Below are positions 1-8,174 of a DNA stretch of 64,000 nucleotides, one piece after another; the first letter of the stretch is position 1, and each line of letters begins with the position of its first letter. Origin of the DNA: Firm-04 sp045628085. Its GTDB lineage: Bacteria; Bacillota; Clostridia; Oscillospirales; Ruminococcaceae. The notes under the pieces are model-generated. The model was given only the letters and a program-made list of their open reading frames with translations, was not told the DNA's origin and made no database searches. The DNA lies in contig JAZQOZ010000106.1 of the NCBI GenBank assembly GCA_045628085.1, positions 1-64,000 of the forward strand, in the 5' to 3' direction. A program made the translations under genes and the position numbers.

Positions 1-37
1 CGGAGATTGTGCATTCTGCTGAAATTCTGCAAAATAC

Positions 38-66
38 TTGACGATTCGTCAAATGACTGATATAAT
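38..66 (+). promoter_or_regulatory. Sigma-A promoter of the ValRS-like gene
   Basis: TTGACG at 38-43 and TATAAT at 61-66 are separated by 17 bp, a near-consensus vegetative promoter. Transcription would start near 73 and leave a leader of about 155 nt before the start codon at 229. Confidence 0.8.
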
Positions 67-94
67 AAAATTGTAATTTTGAACAGTTTTTGTC

Positions 95-200
95 AGCCGG
101 AACAAAGTCGGCTGCTGCGATTCTTTGACCGTCTGCACAAAGCAGAAAGCGTCAGACCATTCGCCCCGAACGCCGTCTGTATGCGTTCGGGGCTTATTAT
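95..200 (+). promoter_or_regulatory. Structured leader with terminator-like hairpin (candidate attenuator)
   Basis: The leader has a small CAGCCG/CGGCTG hairpin near its start and then a perfect 11-bp stem, GCCCCGAACGC at 163-173 pairing with GCGTTCGGGGC at 183-193, followed by a weak T-rich stretch (TTATTATAT). A hairpin between promoter and an aminoacyl-tRNA synthetase-like gene suggests attenuation. I do not see the T-box core (GGTGGNACCGCG), so a classical T-box is not supported. Confidence 0.5.
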
Positions 201-228
201 ATCACAAGATCAGGACGGGGGGAACAGT

Positions 229-2838
229 ATGAGATCACTCGCAAAGCATTGCGAACCAGACACCTATGAAGGACGTATTTATCAGAAATGGCTGAGAGAT
301 CACTGCTTTCACGCGGAAGCCGATCCGATGAAAATTCCGTATACTGTCATGCTTCCGCCGCCTGATCCGGCTGTTTCGATGCATCTGGGGCAGGCATTCA
401 GCCTGACCTTGCAGGATCTTCTGATCCGGCGGCAGCGCATGGCAGGATGCAGTGCGCTCTGGCTCCCCTGCATGGATTCTGCCGCGCCGTCTGCCGAAGC
501 AGAAACCGTCCATGCACTCAGCACTGCGGACAGTTCCAAAAACACAACCGGAAAAGATGATTTTCTTGCGCTGACAGCATCCCGTTCTGAGCATCATATC
601 ACCGCATATCAGCAGCAGATGATGAAACTCGGCTGTTCCTGCGACTGGGAGCGTATGCACCATACAACAGACGATGCCATTGCAGAAGCTGTTACCGAAG
701 CCTTTGTGAATGACTATGAGGACGGCTTTCTCTATCGCAGCGACTGTGTTGCAGAATGGTGCCCGAAATGCCGCGCTGTTCTGCCCGAAGCGGAGATTCT
801 CCGTTCCGAACGATCCGGCGAAAACTGGCATCTGCGCTATCCGTTCGCGGACGGCTCCGGTTACCTGTTTCTGACAACTTCGCATCCGGAAACCATTCCG
901 GCAGATGCGGCTGCTGCGGTCAATCCCAAAGATATCCGCTATCAGAATATTATCGGCAAATCGGTCATTGTACCGCTGACAAACCGAAAAATTCCGGTTC
1001 TTTCAGATGAATCCGTCCCAATGGACATCGGTACAGGCGTGCGCCGCGTGACACCTGCCTGCAATGCGATGGATCATATCACCGCAAAACAGCACCGTCT
1101 GCCCGTTCCGGAGCTTCTGACTGCCGATTCCGCCGTTCACGATTCGATCGCCGCTTATGCCGGTATGCCGTGGGAAAAGGCGTGTGATGCGATCATGCGC
1201 GATCTCAAAGCGAACGGAACTCTCGTAAAATCTGAACCTGTCACAATGACAAAAGCCTTCTGCCGGCGATGCGGAACTGAGGTCATGCCGCATATCCGCG
1301 CACAATGGTTTCTGCGTACAAAAGAATTCAGTGAACCGGCTGCGGATGCAGTTCGGGAAGAACGCATTCGGTTTCTGCCGGCTGATGCCGCCGAAAAGTG
1401 TCTGTCCATTCTGACAGATGCGCCCGATCAATGTATTTCGCGTCCGGACTGGCACGGTATCCCGATTCCGGCATTTTACTGCGATGAATGCGGCGAAACG
1501 GTCGTTACGGCAGATCAGACCGCTGATTGTCCGAAATGCGGCAAGCCGATGCGGCACGATCCGGATACGCTGAAAACCGGTTTTGCAACAGCACTTCTGC
1601 CCTTCGCGTCGCTTGGTTTTCCGTACCGCACCGATGATCTGCAATACTTTTTCCCGACAGATGCTGTCATCACAGGCAGTGATCTGCTGACACCGTATGT
1701 TTCCGGAATGCTCGCCGCATCCATGCGGCAAATGGACGAAATTCCGTTCAAGCAGGTACTTCTGCACGGGATCCTGCGCGATATATCCGGCAAAAAGATC
1801 ACTGCCGAACGTCAGAACGGATTTGATCCGGCGGCACTGATCGCAGATCACGGTGCTGATGCGCTGCGCTTCGCTCTGCTTTCTTCTGCGTATGCCGGAA
1901 AGGATGCTGTTTTATATGAAACGCAGATCATTTCCGCAAAACATCTAGCCGAAAAAGTATGGCACTGCGCAGGATTTGTGATCGACAATTTATCATCGGC
2001 ATTCCGGTTCAGCGGTCTGCCTGCACCCCTGCATATTGAAGAACAGTGGATCATCACACGCCTGAATCAGCTTGCTGCCGATGTCAATGACGCACTTGAC
2101 AATGCCGCTTTCGGTACTGCCGCACATAAGCTCAGCACATTCATCCGGCAGACATTCAGCCGGCAATATCTGCCGCTTGCAAAAGTGCGTCTGCGTGCGG
2201 ATTATGACCGCCGAAATGATACGGAACAGGTTCTCGCCTATATTCTGCGCGGCGTGCTGTGTCTGCTGCATCCGTTTATGCCGTTTGTGACGGAAGAGAT
2301 CTGGCAGAACATGACCGACTGCGAAAACAGCATCATTTCCGCAGAATATCCGGTCTATCAGCAGGAGCTTGATTTCCGAAAGACTGCCGATGAATTTGAA
2401 CAGGTGCTTGCGGCACTTCGGGCTGTCCGGAAATGCCGGAAAACGCTCCGTATCCCGCAAAATGTCCGCGCAAAATTCTATTTTGATACGCTCGATGTGG
2501 ATTTGTTCTCCGCAAGCAGTATTTTCTTTGAATATCTGACGGGCGCAAAGGAGATCGAATTTCAGTCAGACTGCCGTTTCCGGAACGCCGCCGAGATCAT
2601 CACCGACCGCGCACGTATCTCGATCCCGATCGAACAGCCGGTCATTCGGGAACGGGCAGACCGTCTGCTGCGTGCAGATGCGGAACACTTGCGTCAGCAG
2701 GCTGAACATTTGCAGGCATTGCTGCATCAGCCGGATTTCTGCGCGAAAGCACCCGAAGATGTTGTCCGTGCAGCACGCGAAAAACGTGCCGTGATCCGTG
2801 AAAAGCTCATGCGCATTGTATGTGCGCTCGATCATTAA
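229..2838 (+). CDS. Valyl-tRNA synthetase-like protein with degenerate catalytic motifs
   Basis: An 870-residue protein with the overall order of a class Ia valyl-tRNA synthetase and close to the usual length: N-terminal catalytic half, CP1 editing insertion (about residues 190-330, with TTSHPET in place of TTRPET), zinc-ribbon cysteine pairs (near 176, 344, 417 and 434), anticodon-binding helices and a C-terminal coiled coil. The start at 229 follows a GGGGGG ribosome site; the frame is open further upstream but has no better start. The HIGH motif reads HLGQ (residues 52-55), the TDHAGIATQ stretch is replaced by MDSAAPSAE, and KMSKS reads KITAE (523-527). The frame is intact, so it is not an ordinary pseudogene. 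Canonical aminoacylation looks unlikely. It could be a pseudo-enzyme, a regulatory or tRNA-binding paralogue, or a gene early in decay. The genome would need another valS. Confidence 0.85.
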   Translation: MRSLAKHCEPDTYEGRIYQKWLRDHCFHAEADPMKIPYTVMLPPPDPAVSMHLGQAFSLTLQDLLIRRQRMAGCSALWLPCMDSAAPSAEAETVHALSTADSSKNTTGKDDFLALTASRSEHHITAYQQQMMKLGCSCDWERMHHTTDDAIAEAVTEAFVNDYEDGFLYRSDCVAEWCPKCRAVLPEAEILRSERSGENWHLRYPFADGSGYLFLTTSHPETIPADAAAAVNPKDIRYQNIIGKSVIVPLTNRKIPVLSDESVPMDIGTGVRRVTPACNAMDHITAKQHRLPVPELLTADSAVHDSIAAYAGMPWEKACDAIMRDLKANGTLVKSEPVTMTKAFCRRCGTEVMPHIRAQWFLRTKEFSEPAADAVREERIRFLPADAAEKCLSILTDAPDQCISRPDWHGIPIPAFYCDECGETVVTADQTADCPKCGKPMRHDPDTLKTGFATALLPFASLGFPYRTDDLQYFFPTDAVITGSDLLTPYVSGMLAASMRQMDEIPFKQVLLHGILRDISGKKITAERQNGFDPAALIADHGADALRFALLSSAYAGKDAVLYETQIISAKHLAEKVWHCAGFVIDNLSSAFRFSGLPAPLHIEEQWIITRLNQLAADVNDALDNAAFGTAAHKLSTFIRQTFSRQYLPLAKVRLRADYDRRNDTEQVLAYILRGVLCLLHPFMPFVTEEIWQNMTDCENSIISAEYPVYQQELDFRKTADEFEQVLAALRAVRKCRKTLRIPQNVRAKFYFDTLDVDLFSASSIFFEYLTGAKEIEFQSDCRFRNAAEIITDRARISIPIEQPVIRERADRLLRADAEHLRQQAEHLQALLHQPDFCAKAPEDVVRAAREKRAVIREKLMRIVCALDH

Positions 2839-2842
2839 GATT

Positions 2843-2880
2843 ATGCCCCGAAGCGTTTTCTCATGCTTCGGGGCATTTTG
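2843..2880. terminator. Bidirectional terminator
   Basis: A perfect stem ATGCCCCGAAGC/GCTTCGGGGCAT with a 10-nt loop is followed by TTTTG. It lies between the convergent ValRS-like and DUF2752 genes. The stem closely resembles the hairpin in the leader at 163-193 and the terminator at 57981. Confidence 0.8.
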
Positions 2881-2920
2881 TTTGGATTCAGATGATTCAG
2901 GCATTCGGAGATTTTTCATT

Positions 2921-3325
2921 TCATAGACCGAGTATATTGCGCAGGATCGTATATATCACGCCCAGCACCCCGACAATCACCCAGAATGCGGTGCGCCGCG
3001 GGAACAGTTTCTTCGGCTTGCCGAGTACCCTGCACCATTCTTCCAGATAGCGCAGAAACAACAGCAGAATGCCGAATATCAACAGTGCATTCTGCCGCAT
3101 TGCTTCCGCAAAATCGAGCCTGCACAGCGCATAGACCGCGTGTGTCATACCGCAGGACGGACATTTCCAGCCTGTCAGCGTCCGCAGAAGGCAGGGCGGC
3201 ATCCACGGAACAACATACCGCGCATACAGAATTTTCGCCAGCAGCAGAGCGCCTGCCGCCGCAAACGGTAAAATGAGCAGCAGGATGATCTGCTGCTTTT
3301 TTTTCAGCATCAGCTTGCATTTCAT
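2921..3325 (-). CDS. DUF2752 family membrane protein
   Basis: 134 residues. A hydrophobic segment near residues 13-30, the family signature WKCPSCGMTHAVYAL in the middle (two cysteines and a CGMT core), and two further membrane helices in the C-terminal half. The CPxCGxT pattern is the hallmark of DUF2752, a widespread membrane family of unknown function. The gene converges on the ValRS-like gene across a shared terminator and diverges from the DUF2975 gene. Its start has a modest GAGAGGAC site; a second in-frame ATG lies five codons inside. An overlapping reading frame over the same bases is a shadow. Confidence 0.8.
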   Translation of the reverse strand: MKCKLMLKKKQQIILLLILPFAAAGALLLAKILYARYVVPWMPPCLLRTLTGWKCPSCGMTHAVYALCRLDFAEAMRQNALLIFGILLLFLRYLEEWCRVLGKPKKLFPRRTAFWVIVGVLGVIYTILRNILGL

Positions 3326-3365
3326 GAAATGCCAAGTCCTCTCTTTTTGATATTCAGAAAAAATA

Positions 3366-3417
3366 TATCGAAAAACGATAAAAAACTATTGACAAACGAA
3401 AAATTATGTGCTATACT
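3366..3417 (+). promoter_or_regulatory. Promoter with upstream inverted repeat (candidate operator)
   Basis: TTGACA at 3389-3394, 17 bp, TATACT at 3412-3417: a strong sigma-A promoter. Just upstream is a 5-bp inverted repeat, TATCG-AAAAA-CGATA (3366-3380). DUF2975/small-HTH pairs are commonly autoregulated, so the palindrome is a reasonable operator candidate; that part is inference. Confidence 0.7.
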
Positions 3418-3448
3418 AAGTTCAACAACACAAAAGGAGCGTGTTCAC

Positions 3449-3901
3449 ATGAACATCAAATGGGATTCCAAAAAGTCTTTATTTCTCTCGCGCTGTCTGA
3501 CAGTCGCAGCACTTGTGCTCGGCATCGCATCACTGTTCTGCATCCCGATCATCACCGAATGGTACGATGCAGTCTCCGGTGAAGAACCGATCCATGTTGT
3601 ACTCAATATTATCCTGTATCTGAGTGCGATCCTCGGCATCTTCGCCCTCTGGCAGCTTTTCATGCTGCTGAACCGCTTTGCGAAACAGAATGTATTTGTC
3701 AATGAAAATGCAGCCTGCTTCCGCATCATTTCATGGTGCTGCTTTGGCGTGGCACTGCTCTGGCTGGCACTGACGTTCTGGCGGTTTCTGGCATTCTTCG
3801 TTGCATTTATGGCGGCTTTCGCAGGACTTCTGCTCCGCGTCATGAAAAATATGCTGGAAGCAGCGATCGCGCTGCGCGAAGAAAACGACTACACAATCTG
3901 A
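3449..3901 (+). CDS. DUF2975 family membrane protein
   Basis: 150 residues with four predicted membrane segments (about residues 15-35, 50-70, 90-110 and 112-135). Layout and size match DUF2975, a small integral membrane family almost always encoded next to a short Cro/C1-type regulator, as here. The ATG at 3449 has an AAAGGAGC site; the upstream extension of the open frame overlaps the promoter and is rejected. It is the first gene of a plus-strand group sharing the promoter at 3389. The family is thought to pair with its regulator as a sensor or effector in the membrane, but its function is not established. Confidence 0.8.
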   Translation: MNIKWDSKKSLFLSRCLTVAALVLGIASLFCIPIITEWYDAVSGEEPIHVVLNIILYLSAILGIFALWQLFMLLNRFAKQNVFVNENAACFRIISWCCFGVALLWLALTFWRFLAFFVAFMAAFAGLLLRVMKNMLEAAIALREENDYTI

Positions 3902-3916
3902 AAGGAGCGGAGCATC

Positions 3917-4126
3917 ATGCCGATCATGGTCAATCTCGATGTGATGATGGCAAAGCGCAAGATCTCCGCCGGAGATCTCGCAGAGCGCGTGGACATCACA
4001 CCGGCAAATCTTTCCATTCTGAAAAATAACAAAGCAAAAGCGGTGCGTTTCTCAACGCTTGAAGCGATCTGCCGCGAACTCGACTGTCAGCCCGGCGACG
4101 TTCTGGAATACGTCAAAGAGGAATAG
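3917..4126 (+). CDS. Small Cro/C1-type HTH regulator (YozG-like)
   Basis: 69 residues, almost entirely one helix-turn-helix domain: the helix around SAGDLAERVDITPANLS is the recognition region, followed by the typical LEAICRELDCQPGDVLEY ending of this family (HTH_26/YozG). The ribosome site AAAGGAGCGG precedes ATG 3917, 15 bp after the DUF2975 stop. The regulator probably represses its own operon through the inverted repeat at 3366-3380; that link is inferred from position. Confidence 0.85.
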   Translation: MPIMVNLDVMMAKRKISAGDLAERVDITPANLSILKNNKAKAVRFSTLEAICRELDCQPGDVLEYVKEE

Positions 4127-4155
4127 CGCCGCATCATTCTTGAAAGGAGCAGACG

Positions 4156-4362
4156 ATGGACTATCTTTTCACTTTCTTCGTATCGTTCATCATTCCCGCG
4201 CTGATTTTTGCAGGAATCTGTCTGCTGCTGTATCGTCTTCGGAAAAAACGATGTTATAATCCGCGCAAACTGCGGTTCGGCTGTCTGATCGTCTGGCTGA
4301 TCGGACTAATATTCATCGCTGAATTCAACGTATTGCTGATGAATTTTCCGAAACAGCGCTGA
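4156..4362 (+). CDS. Small two-helix membrane protein, unknown
   Basis: 68 residues with two hydrophobic helices (about 3-25 and 40-60) joined by a basic loop rich in Arg and Lys, so the loop is probably cytoplasmic. A good GAAAGGAG site lies 7 bp before the ATG and the gene follows the HTH regulator by 29 bp, so it is very likely translated from the same mRNA. No family recognised. The strong ribosome site and conserved spacing are the main reasons to accept it. Confidence 0.65.
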   Translation: MDYLFTFFVSFIIPALIFAGICLLLYRLRKKRCYNPRKLRFGCLIVWLIGLIFIAEFNVLLMNFPKQR

Positions 4363-4380
4363 CGAGAAAGGAGAACATCT

Positions 4381-4635
4381 ATGTATCAGCACAATGGGAT
4401 CACCTATCTGAGCGAAGAAGAATATCTGCTTGCAGAACCGGAACTGCTCCGGAAACAGAATGAATCAAAACAAAAACGCAAAACACTGCTGATCGTGCTG
4501 AGTGCAATCCTTTTGATAATCACCCTATTTCTCTTTATGGCATTCGATCTGGTTTCAGACATTAAAAAGAATCATCCGACACATCCGCAAGAGGAGGGAT
4601 CGTCATGTATATCAAGCTCGTACAGCCCCGCATGA
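4381..4635 (+). CDS. Small single-pass membrane protein, unknown
   Basis: 84 residues: a charged N-terminal stretch with YLSEEEYLLAEPELLRKQ, one membrane helix (about residues 37-57), then a short polar tail. It has a GAAAGGAG ribosome site, follows the previous gene by 18 bp, and its last 31 bp overlap the start of the radical SAM gene, which suggests translational coupling. No family recognised. Confidence 0.6.
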   Translation: MYQHNGITYLSEEEYLLAEPELLRKQNESKQKRKTLLIVLSAILLIITLFLFMAFDLVSDIKKNHPTHPQEEGSSCISSSYSPA

Positions 4636-5945
4636 TCAAGCGCCCGATGGATACCGACTTAAAGCTGCACATGGCACCGCCGCTCGGGCTGCTGACAGTC
4701 GCCGCAATTCTTCGTGACGAACACTGCATCAAACTCGAAAACGAAAACATCGAGCCTGTCTGCTATGACGATCATCCGGATATCGTCGGCATATCGGTAA
4801 CGGTCGATACGCTTCCTCATGCCATACAGATCGCAAAACGATTCCGCAAACGCGGTGCGATCGTTGTCGCAGGCGGCATCCATATCACCACAGCTTATGA
4901 CACCATCCCCGAAGATGCATTTGATGTTCTCTGTATCGGCGCGGCGGAAGGAACATGGCCGGATATCGTCCGCGACGCGAAAAACGGCTGTCTGAAAAAG
5001 CGCTATCATTGCAGCGGAAAACTGCGCGGCGAGGATATTGTTTCCCCTGCCTATGACATGATCGACCGCAGCAAATATCTCTATACCAGTGTTATTCATA
5101 CAAGCCGCGGCTGTCCGTTTCGCTGCGATTTCTGTTACAACAGCGCAAAGTCACATCAGTACGTCAATCGCCCGATTCCGGATGTTCTGCGTGAGATCCG
5201 GCAGGCAGGTACAAGACATATCATGTTCATTGATGACAATTTTGCAGGCAATCCGCAATGGACAAAACGGCTTCTCAAAGCGCTCATGCCGATGAAACTC
5301 AAATGGCAGGCGGCTGTTTCGATCAATGCCGCAAAGGACGGCGAATTACTCGATCTCATGCGGAAAAGCGGCTGCCAAAGTCTGTTTATCGGGTTCGAGA
5401 GCATCAATCCGGCATCGGTACAGAATGTGCATAAAGTGCAGAACAGTACCGATGAATATGAACAGGCGATCAGAGAGATCCATAAGCGCGGCATCATGAT
5501 CAACGGCAGCTTCGTATTCGGTCTGGACGGCGATACACCGGAAACCTTTGATGCGACCGTTGACTGGATCGTGAAAAACCGCATCGAAACCGTCACCTCG
5601 CATATTCTGACACCCTATCCCGGTACGGCACTCTATCAGCAAATGCACGATGCCGGACGCATCACTTCAAATGATCTTTCGCTGTATAATACCGCACACG
5701 TTGTATTCAAGCCGCAGGGCATGACAAAAAAAGAACTCTATCAAGGCTATCTGCAAGTCTACGAAAAGGTTTACAGCCTGAAAAACATCATAAAACGGCT
5801 GCCGGAAACAAAATCCCAGCGCATACCGTATCTGCTCTTTAATCTGCTTTACCGCAGATACGGAAAAATAACTGACAGCATCTGCAAATGCATCACCTAT
5901 CAGCGCATGGGCAAGATCGGTGAGCAGCTTGCAAAATATATGTAA
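4605..5945 (+). CDS. B12-binding domain radical SAM protein
   Basis: 446 residues. The N-terminal 130 or so form a cobalamin-binding-like Rossmann domain (PPLGLLTVAAIL, VGISVTV, VVAGGIHIT). A radical SAM domain follows with the iron-sulfur triad CPFRCDFC (Cys170, 174, 177), the MFIDDNF element and the later GLDGDTPETF/TPYPGT stretch typical of this class. Such proteins (the BchE/HpnJ-like group) perform radical methylations, rearrangements or cyclisations, often on lipids or peptides; the substrate here is unknown. The start has a GAGGAGGGATC site and overlaps the previous small gene by 31 bp. The neighbouring membrane proteins hint at a membrane-related substrate, which is only an inference. 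Confidence 0.85.
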   Translation: MYIKLVQPRMIKRPMDTDLKLHMAPPLGLLTVAAILRDEHCIKLENENIEPVCYDDHPDIVGISVTVDTLPHAIQIAKRFRKRGAIVVAGGIHITTAYDTIPEDAFDVLCIGAAEGTWPDIVRDAKNGCLKKRYHCSGKLRGEDIVSPAYDMIDRSKYLYTSVIHTSRGCPFRCDFCYNSAKSHQYVNRPIPDVLREIRQAGTRHIMFIDDNFAGNPQWTKRLLKALMPMKLKWQAAVSINAAKDGELLDLMRKSGCQSLFIGFESINPASVQNVHKVQNSTDEYEQAIREIHKRGIMINGSFVFGLDGDTPETFDATVDWIVKNRIETVTSHILTPYPGTALYQQMHDAGRITSNDLSLYNTAHVVFKPQGMTKKELYQGYLQVYEKVYSLKNIIKRLPETKSQRIPYLLFNLLYRRYGKITDSICKCITYQRMGKIGEQLAKYM

Positions 5946-5961
5946 TGTGAGGAAAGAAGAC

Positions 5962-7572
5962 ATGAATGAGAATCAAGAATTCTATCAGTCAGAAGTGAAT
6001 CTGACACCGCCTGTTCTGAACAGTCCGCTGCCGGAATCTGTACCGTTTGCACAGTCTGCGATCCAGAAAAAAAGCTGGCCGCTCCTGCCGCATGATTCCG
6101 TATTTGCATGGATCGCCCTGCTGTTTGGCTTTTTCATCATGCGATATATCCTGTTCTTTACGGACGGTCTTCATACAACGCTCTGTTATCTGCTGCTGTA
6201 TGGATTCAGCGCATTGTATATCCGGAAAAGCGGCTGCAAACCGCGCCTGCCGCATCGCATTCTCGGCGCAATTATCTGCTTATTCTCATTCAGCTTTTCA
6301 TTGACGGCATCCGGATTGCTGCACGTACTGTGCGTCGGCTTTCTGACACCTGCGATCATCTGGCGGACACATTCCGTCTGCGGCGGCGCAGGCTTCGTCA
6401 CACGCTTTTTCCCGCTTGATCTGTTCGATTCCTTTCTGATCAAACCGTTCGGGCATTTTTCAGCAGGGCCGCAGGCGATCTCCGCATCTGTGAAAAAATC
6501 ATCCGCTGCTTCTGCTGTAAAAACCGTTCTGGTCGGACTGCTCGTAACCATACCGCTGACGATCGTTGTCGGTTTTCTGCTGGCAAGTGCAGATTCCGGC
6601 ATTGAAAAAATGTTCATGCAATTCGATACGCTGCTCTCCCGCAATTTCTCAGAACTGTTCTGGCAGATCCTTCTCGGCATCCCTGCCGGACTGCTACTGT
6701 TCGGCACATTATACAGTGCTTCTCAGCGCAAATATTGTGCATCGCCGTTTCCGACAGATGCATTCTATCAGGGAAAGCTCGCCGGTCTGCGCACGATCCC
6801 GAATCTCGGACTCTATGCCGGCATCACACCGATCTGCCTGCTGTATCTTGTTTATGTGATCTCGCAGACAAGCTATTTCCTCTCGGCTTTCGCCGGAAAG
6901 CTGCCGGACGGCATGATCTATTCCGAATATGCACGGCGCGGATTCTTTGAGCTTTGTGCGATCGCTGTCATCAACCTGATCGTCATTCTCGTTCTGACCG
7001 GCTGTGCAAAAAAATGCGGTGCAGAACGTCCGAAGGCACTGACCGTTTATGCAGTCATTCTCTGCCTGTTCACACTGTTTATCATTGCGACCGCAGTTGC
7101 AAAAATGTTCCTCTATATCAATGCATACGGCATGACGCAGCTTCGCATCTATACGACATGGTTTATGGTACTGCTCGCAATCACATTTCTGGTTCTTCTG
7201 ATCCGGCAGTTCACGGCAAAAATTCCGACGGCTGCCGTTCTGACAAGCACTTTCATCATCATGCTCGGCATTCTTTGCTTCGGCAAACCGGATGCACGCA
7301 TCGCAGAATACAATATCAAACACTATGCTGACGGCACACTCTCAGAACTCGATGTGCAAATGCTCTGTGATCTCTCCGAAGATGCCTATGCTGTCATGGC
7401 ACGCGAAGAAAATGCTTACATTCTGGAATCTGCCGGTAAGCTTGACACAGTCATCAGACACGGAAACCATATCGTTGAATCCTATCAATATCATCCCGAC
7501 AAAGAACGGAATATTTCCGCACAATTATTGATCCAAGACGTACACTGCGGTACACTGAGAGAGGATTCCTAA
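5962..7572 (+). CDS. Polytopic membrane protein, DUF4153/DUF4173 type
   Basis: 536 residues with about ten to twelve membrane helices from residue 40 to 440, then a soluble C-terminal part of about 90 residues. The segment with LPDGMIYSEYARRGFFELCAI is characteristic of the DUF4153/DUF4173 group, membrane proteins of unknown function. The start at 5962 (GAGGAAAGAAGAC site) is preferred to in-frame upstream codons that lie inside the radical SAM gene. It follows that gene by 16 bp and is probably in the same operon. Confidence 0.75.
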   Translation: MNENQEFYQSEVNLTPPVLNSPLPESVPFAQSAIQKKSWPLLPHDSVFAWIALLFGFFIMRYILFFTDGLHTTLCYLLLYGFSALYIRKSGCKPRLPHRILGAIICLFSFSFSLTASGLLHVLCVGFLTPAIIWRTHSVCGGAGFVTRFFPLDLFDSFLIKPFGHFSAGPQAISASVKKSSAASAVKTVLVGLLVTIPLTIVVGFLLASADSGIEKMFMQFDTLLSRNFSELFWQILLGIPAGLLLFGTLYSASQRKYCASPFPTDAFYQGKLAGLRTIPNLGLYAGITPICLLYLVYVISQTSYFLSAFAGKLPDGMIYSEYARRGFFELCAIAVINLIVILVLTGCAKKCGAERPKALTVYAVILCLFTLFIIATAVAKMFLYINAYGMTQLRIYTTWFMVLLAITFLVLLIRQFTAKIPTAAVLTSTFIIMLGILCFGKPDARIAEYNIKHYADGTLSELDVQMLCDLSEDAYAVMAREENAYILESAGKLDTVIRHGNHIVESYQYHPDKERNISAQLLIQDVHCGTLREDS

Positions 7573-7573
7573 T

Positions 7574-7716
7574 GTGGAAACGCTGAAACAGTTCGCGGAA
7601 AAACCGGAGACACTCAGCAATATGACCTGCTAGGAGAATGAACTGCTGACACCGGATGAATCGGCAGCGGCGCACTCATCAACTATGAAACAGGACTGCT
7701 GGTCATCTGGATCTAA
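7574..7716 (+). pseudogene. Short decayed ORF between two membrane protein genes
   Basis: Beginning with GTG at 7574 the frame reads VETLKQFAEKPETLSNMTC, hits TAG, and continues ENELLTPDE. A shift of frame then gives GSGALINYETGLLVIWI and a stop at 7714-7716, just before the ribosome site of the next gene. The protein-like composition with one stop and one frameshift suggests a small gene or gene remnant in decay. No family recognised, and chance cannot be ruled out for so short a stretch. Confidence 0.4.
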
Positions 7717-7728
7717 AAGGAGAATACA

Positions 7729-8127
7729 ATGAAAAAGAAAACACGCATCTGCATGGGTATCGCAGCAGCGGTACTGCTCGGCATCGAAATCCTGATCGGT
7801 ATGTACGCACACGGCTGGGTGCGCAATCAGTTCGGAGATGTATTGGTCGTGATCCTGATCTATACGCTCTGCCGCACCGTTTCACCGGAGAAACCGCGAT
7901 ACGGATTCCTGCTGCCTGTCGGCATCCTGCTGTTTGCATTCTGCGTGGAATTCTTACAGCTATGGGGCTTCTGCGACCGGTTCCATATCACGAACCATCT
8001 GCTCCGCATCATCATCGGAACGGGCTATTCCAATGCCGATATGGTGAGTTATACGCTCGGCATCCTGCCCTGTATCGCCTGCGAATTTCTGCTGCGCCGC
8101 ATCCGCAGAAAAAAAGATGCATCATAA
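7729..8127 (+). CDS. DUF2809 family membrane protein
   Basis: 132 residues with four membrane helices. The segment VRNQFGDVLVVILIYTLCR near residues 31-49 and the later FLQLWGF/GTGYSNADMVSYTLG stretch match DUF2809, a small integral membrane family of unknown function. The ATG at 7729 has an AAAGGAGAATACA site. It is the last gene of the plus-strand group and is followed by a bidirectional terminator. Confidence 0.8.
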   Translation: MKKKTRICMGIAAAVLLGIEILIGMYAHGWVRNQFGDVLVVILIYTLCRTVSPEKPRYGFLLPVGILLFAFCVEFLQLWGFCDRFHITNHLLRIIIGTGYSNADMVSYTLGILPCIACEFLLRRIRRKKDAS

Positions 8128-8134
8128 ATGAAAT

Positions 8135-8172
8135 CAATCAGCCGTGAAATCGAATCGGATCTCACGGCTGAT
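8135..8172. terminator. Bidirectional terminator
   Basis: AATCAGCCGTGA (8135-8146) pairs perfectly with TCACGGCTGATT (8161-8172) around a 14-nt loop. It serves the convergent DUF2809 and scpB genes. Confidence 0.8.
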
Positions 8173-8174
8173 TC

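Noticed and set aside
73..228. T-box riboswitch upstream of the ValRS-like gene
   Set aside because: The conserved T-box core is absent; only a generic hairpin is seen.
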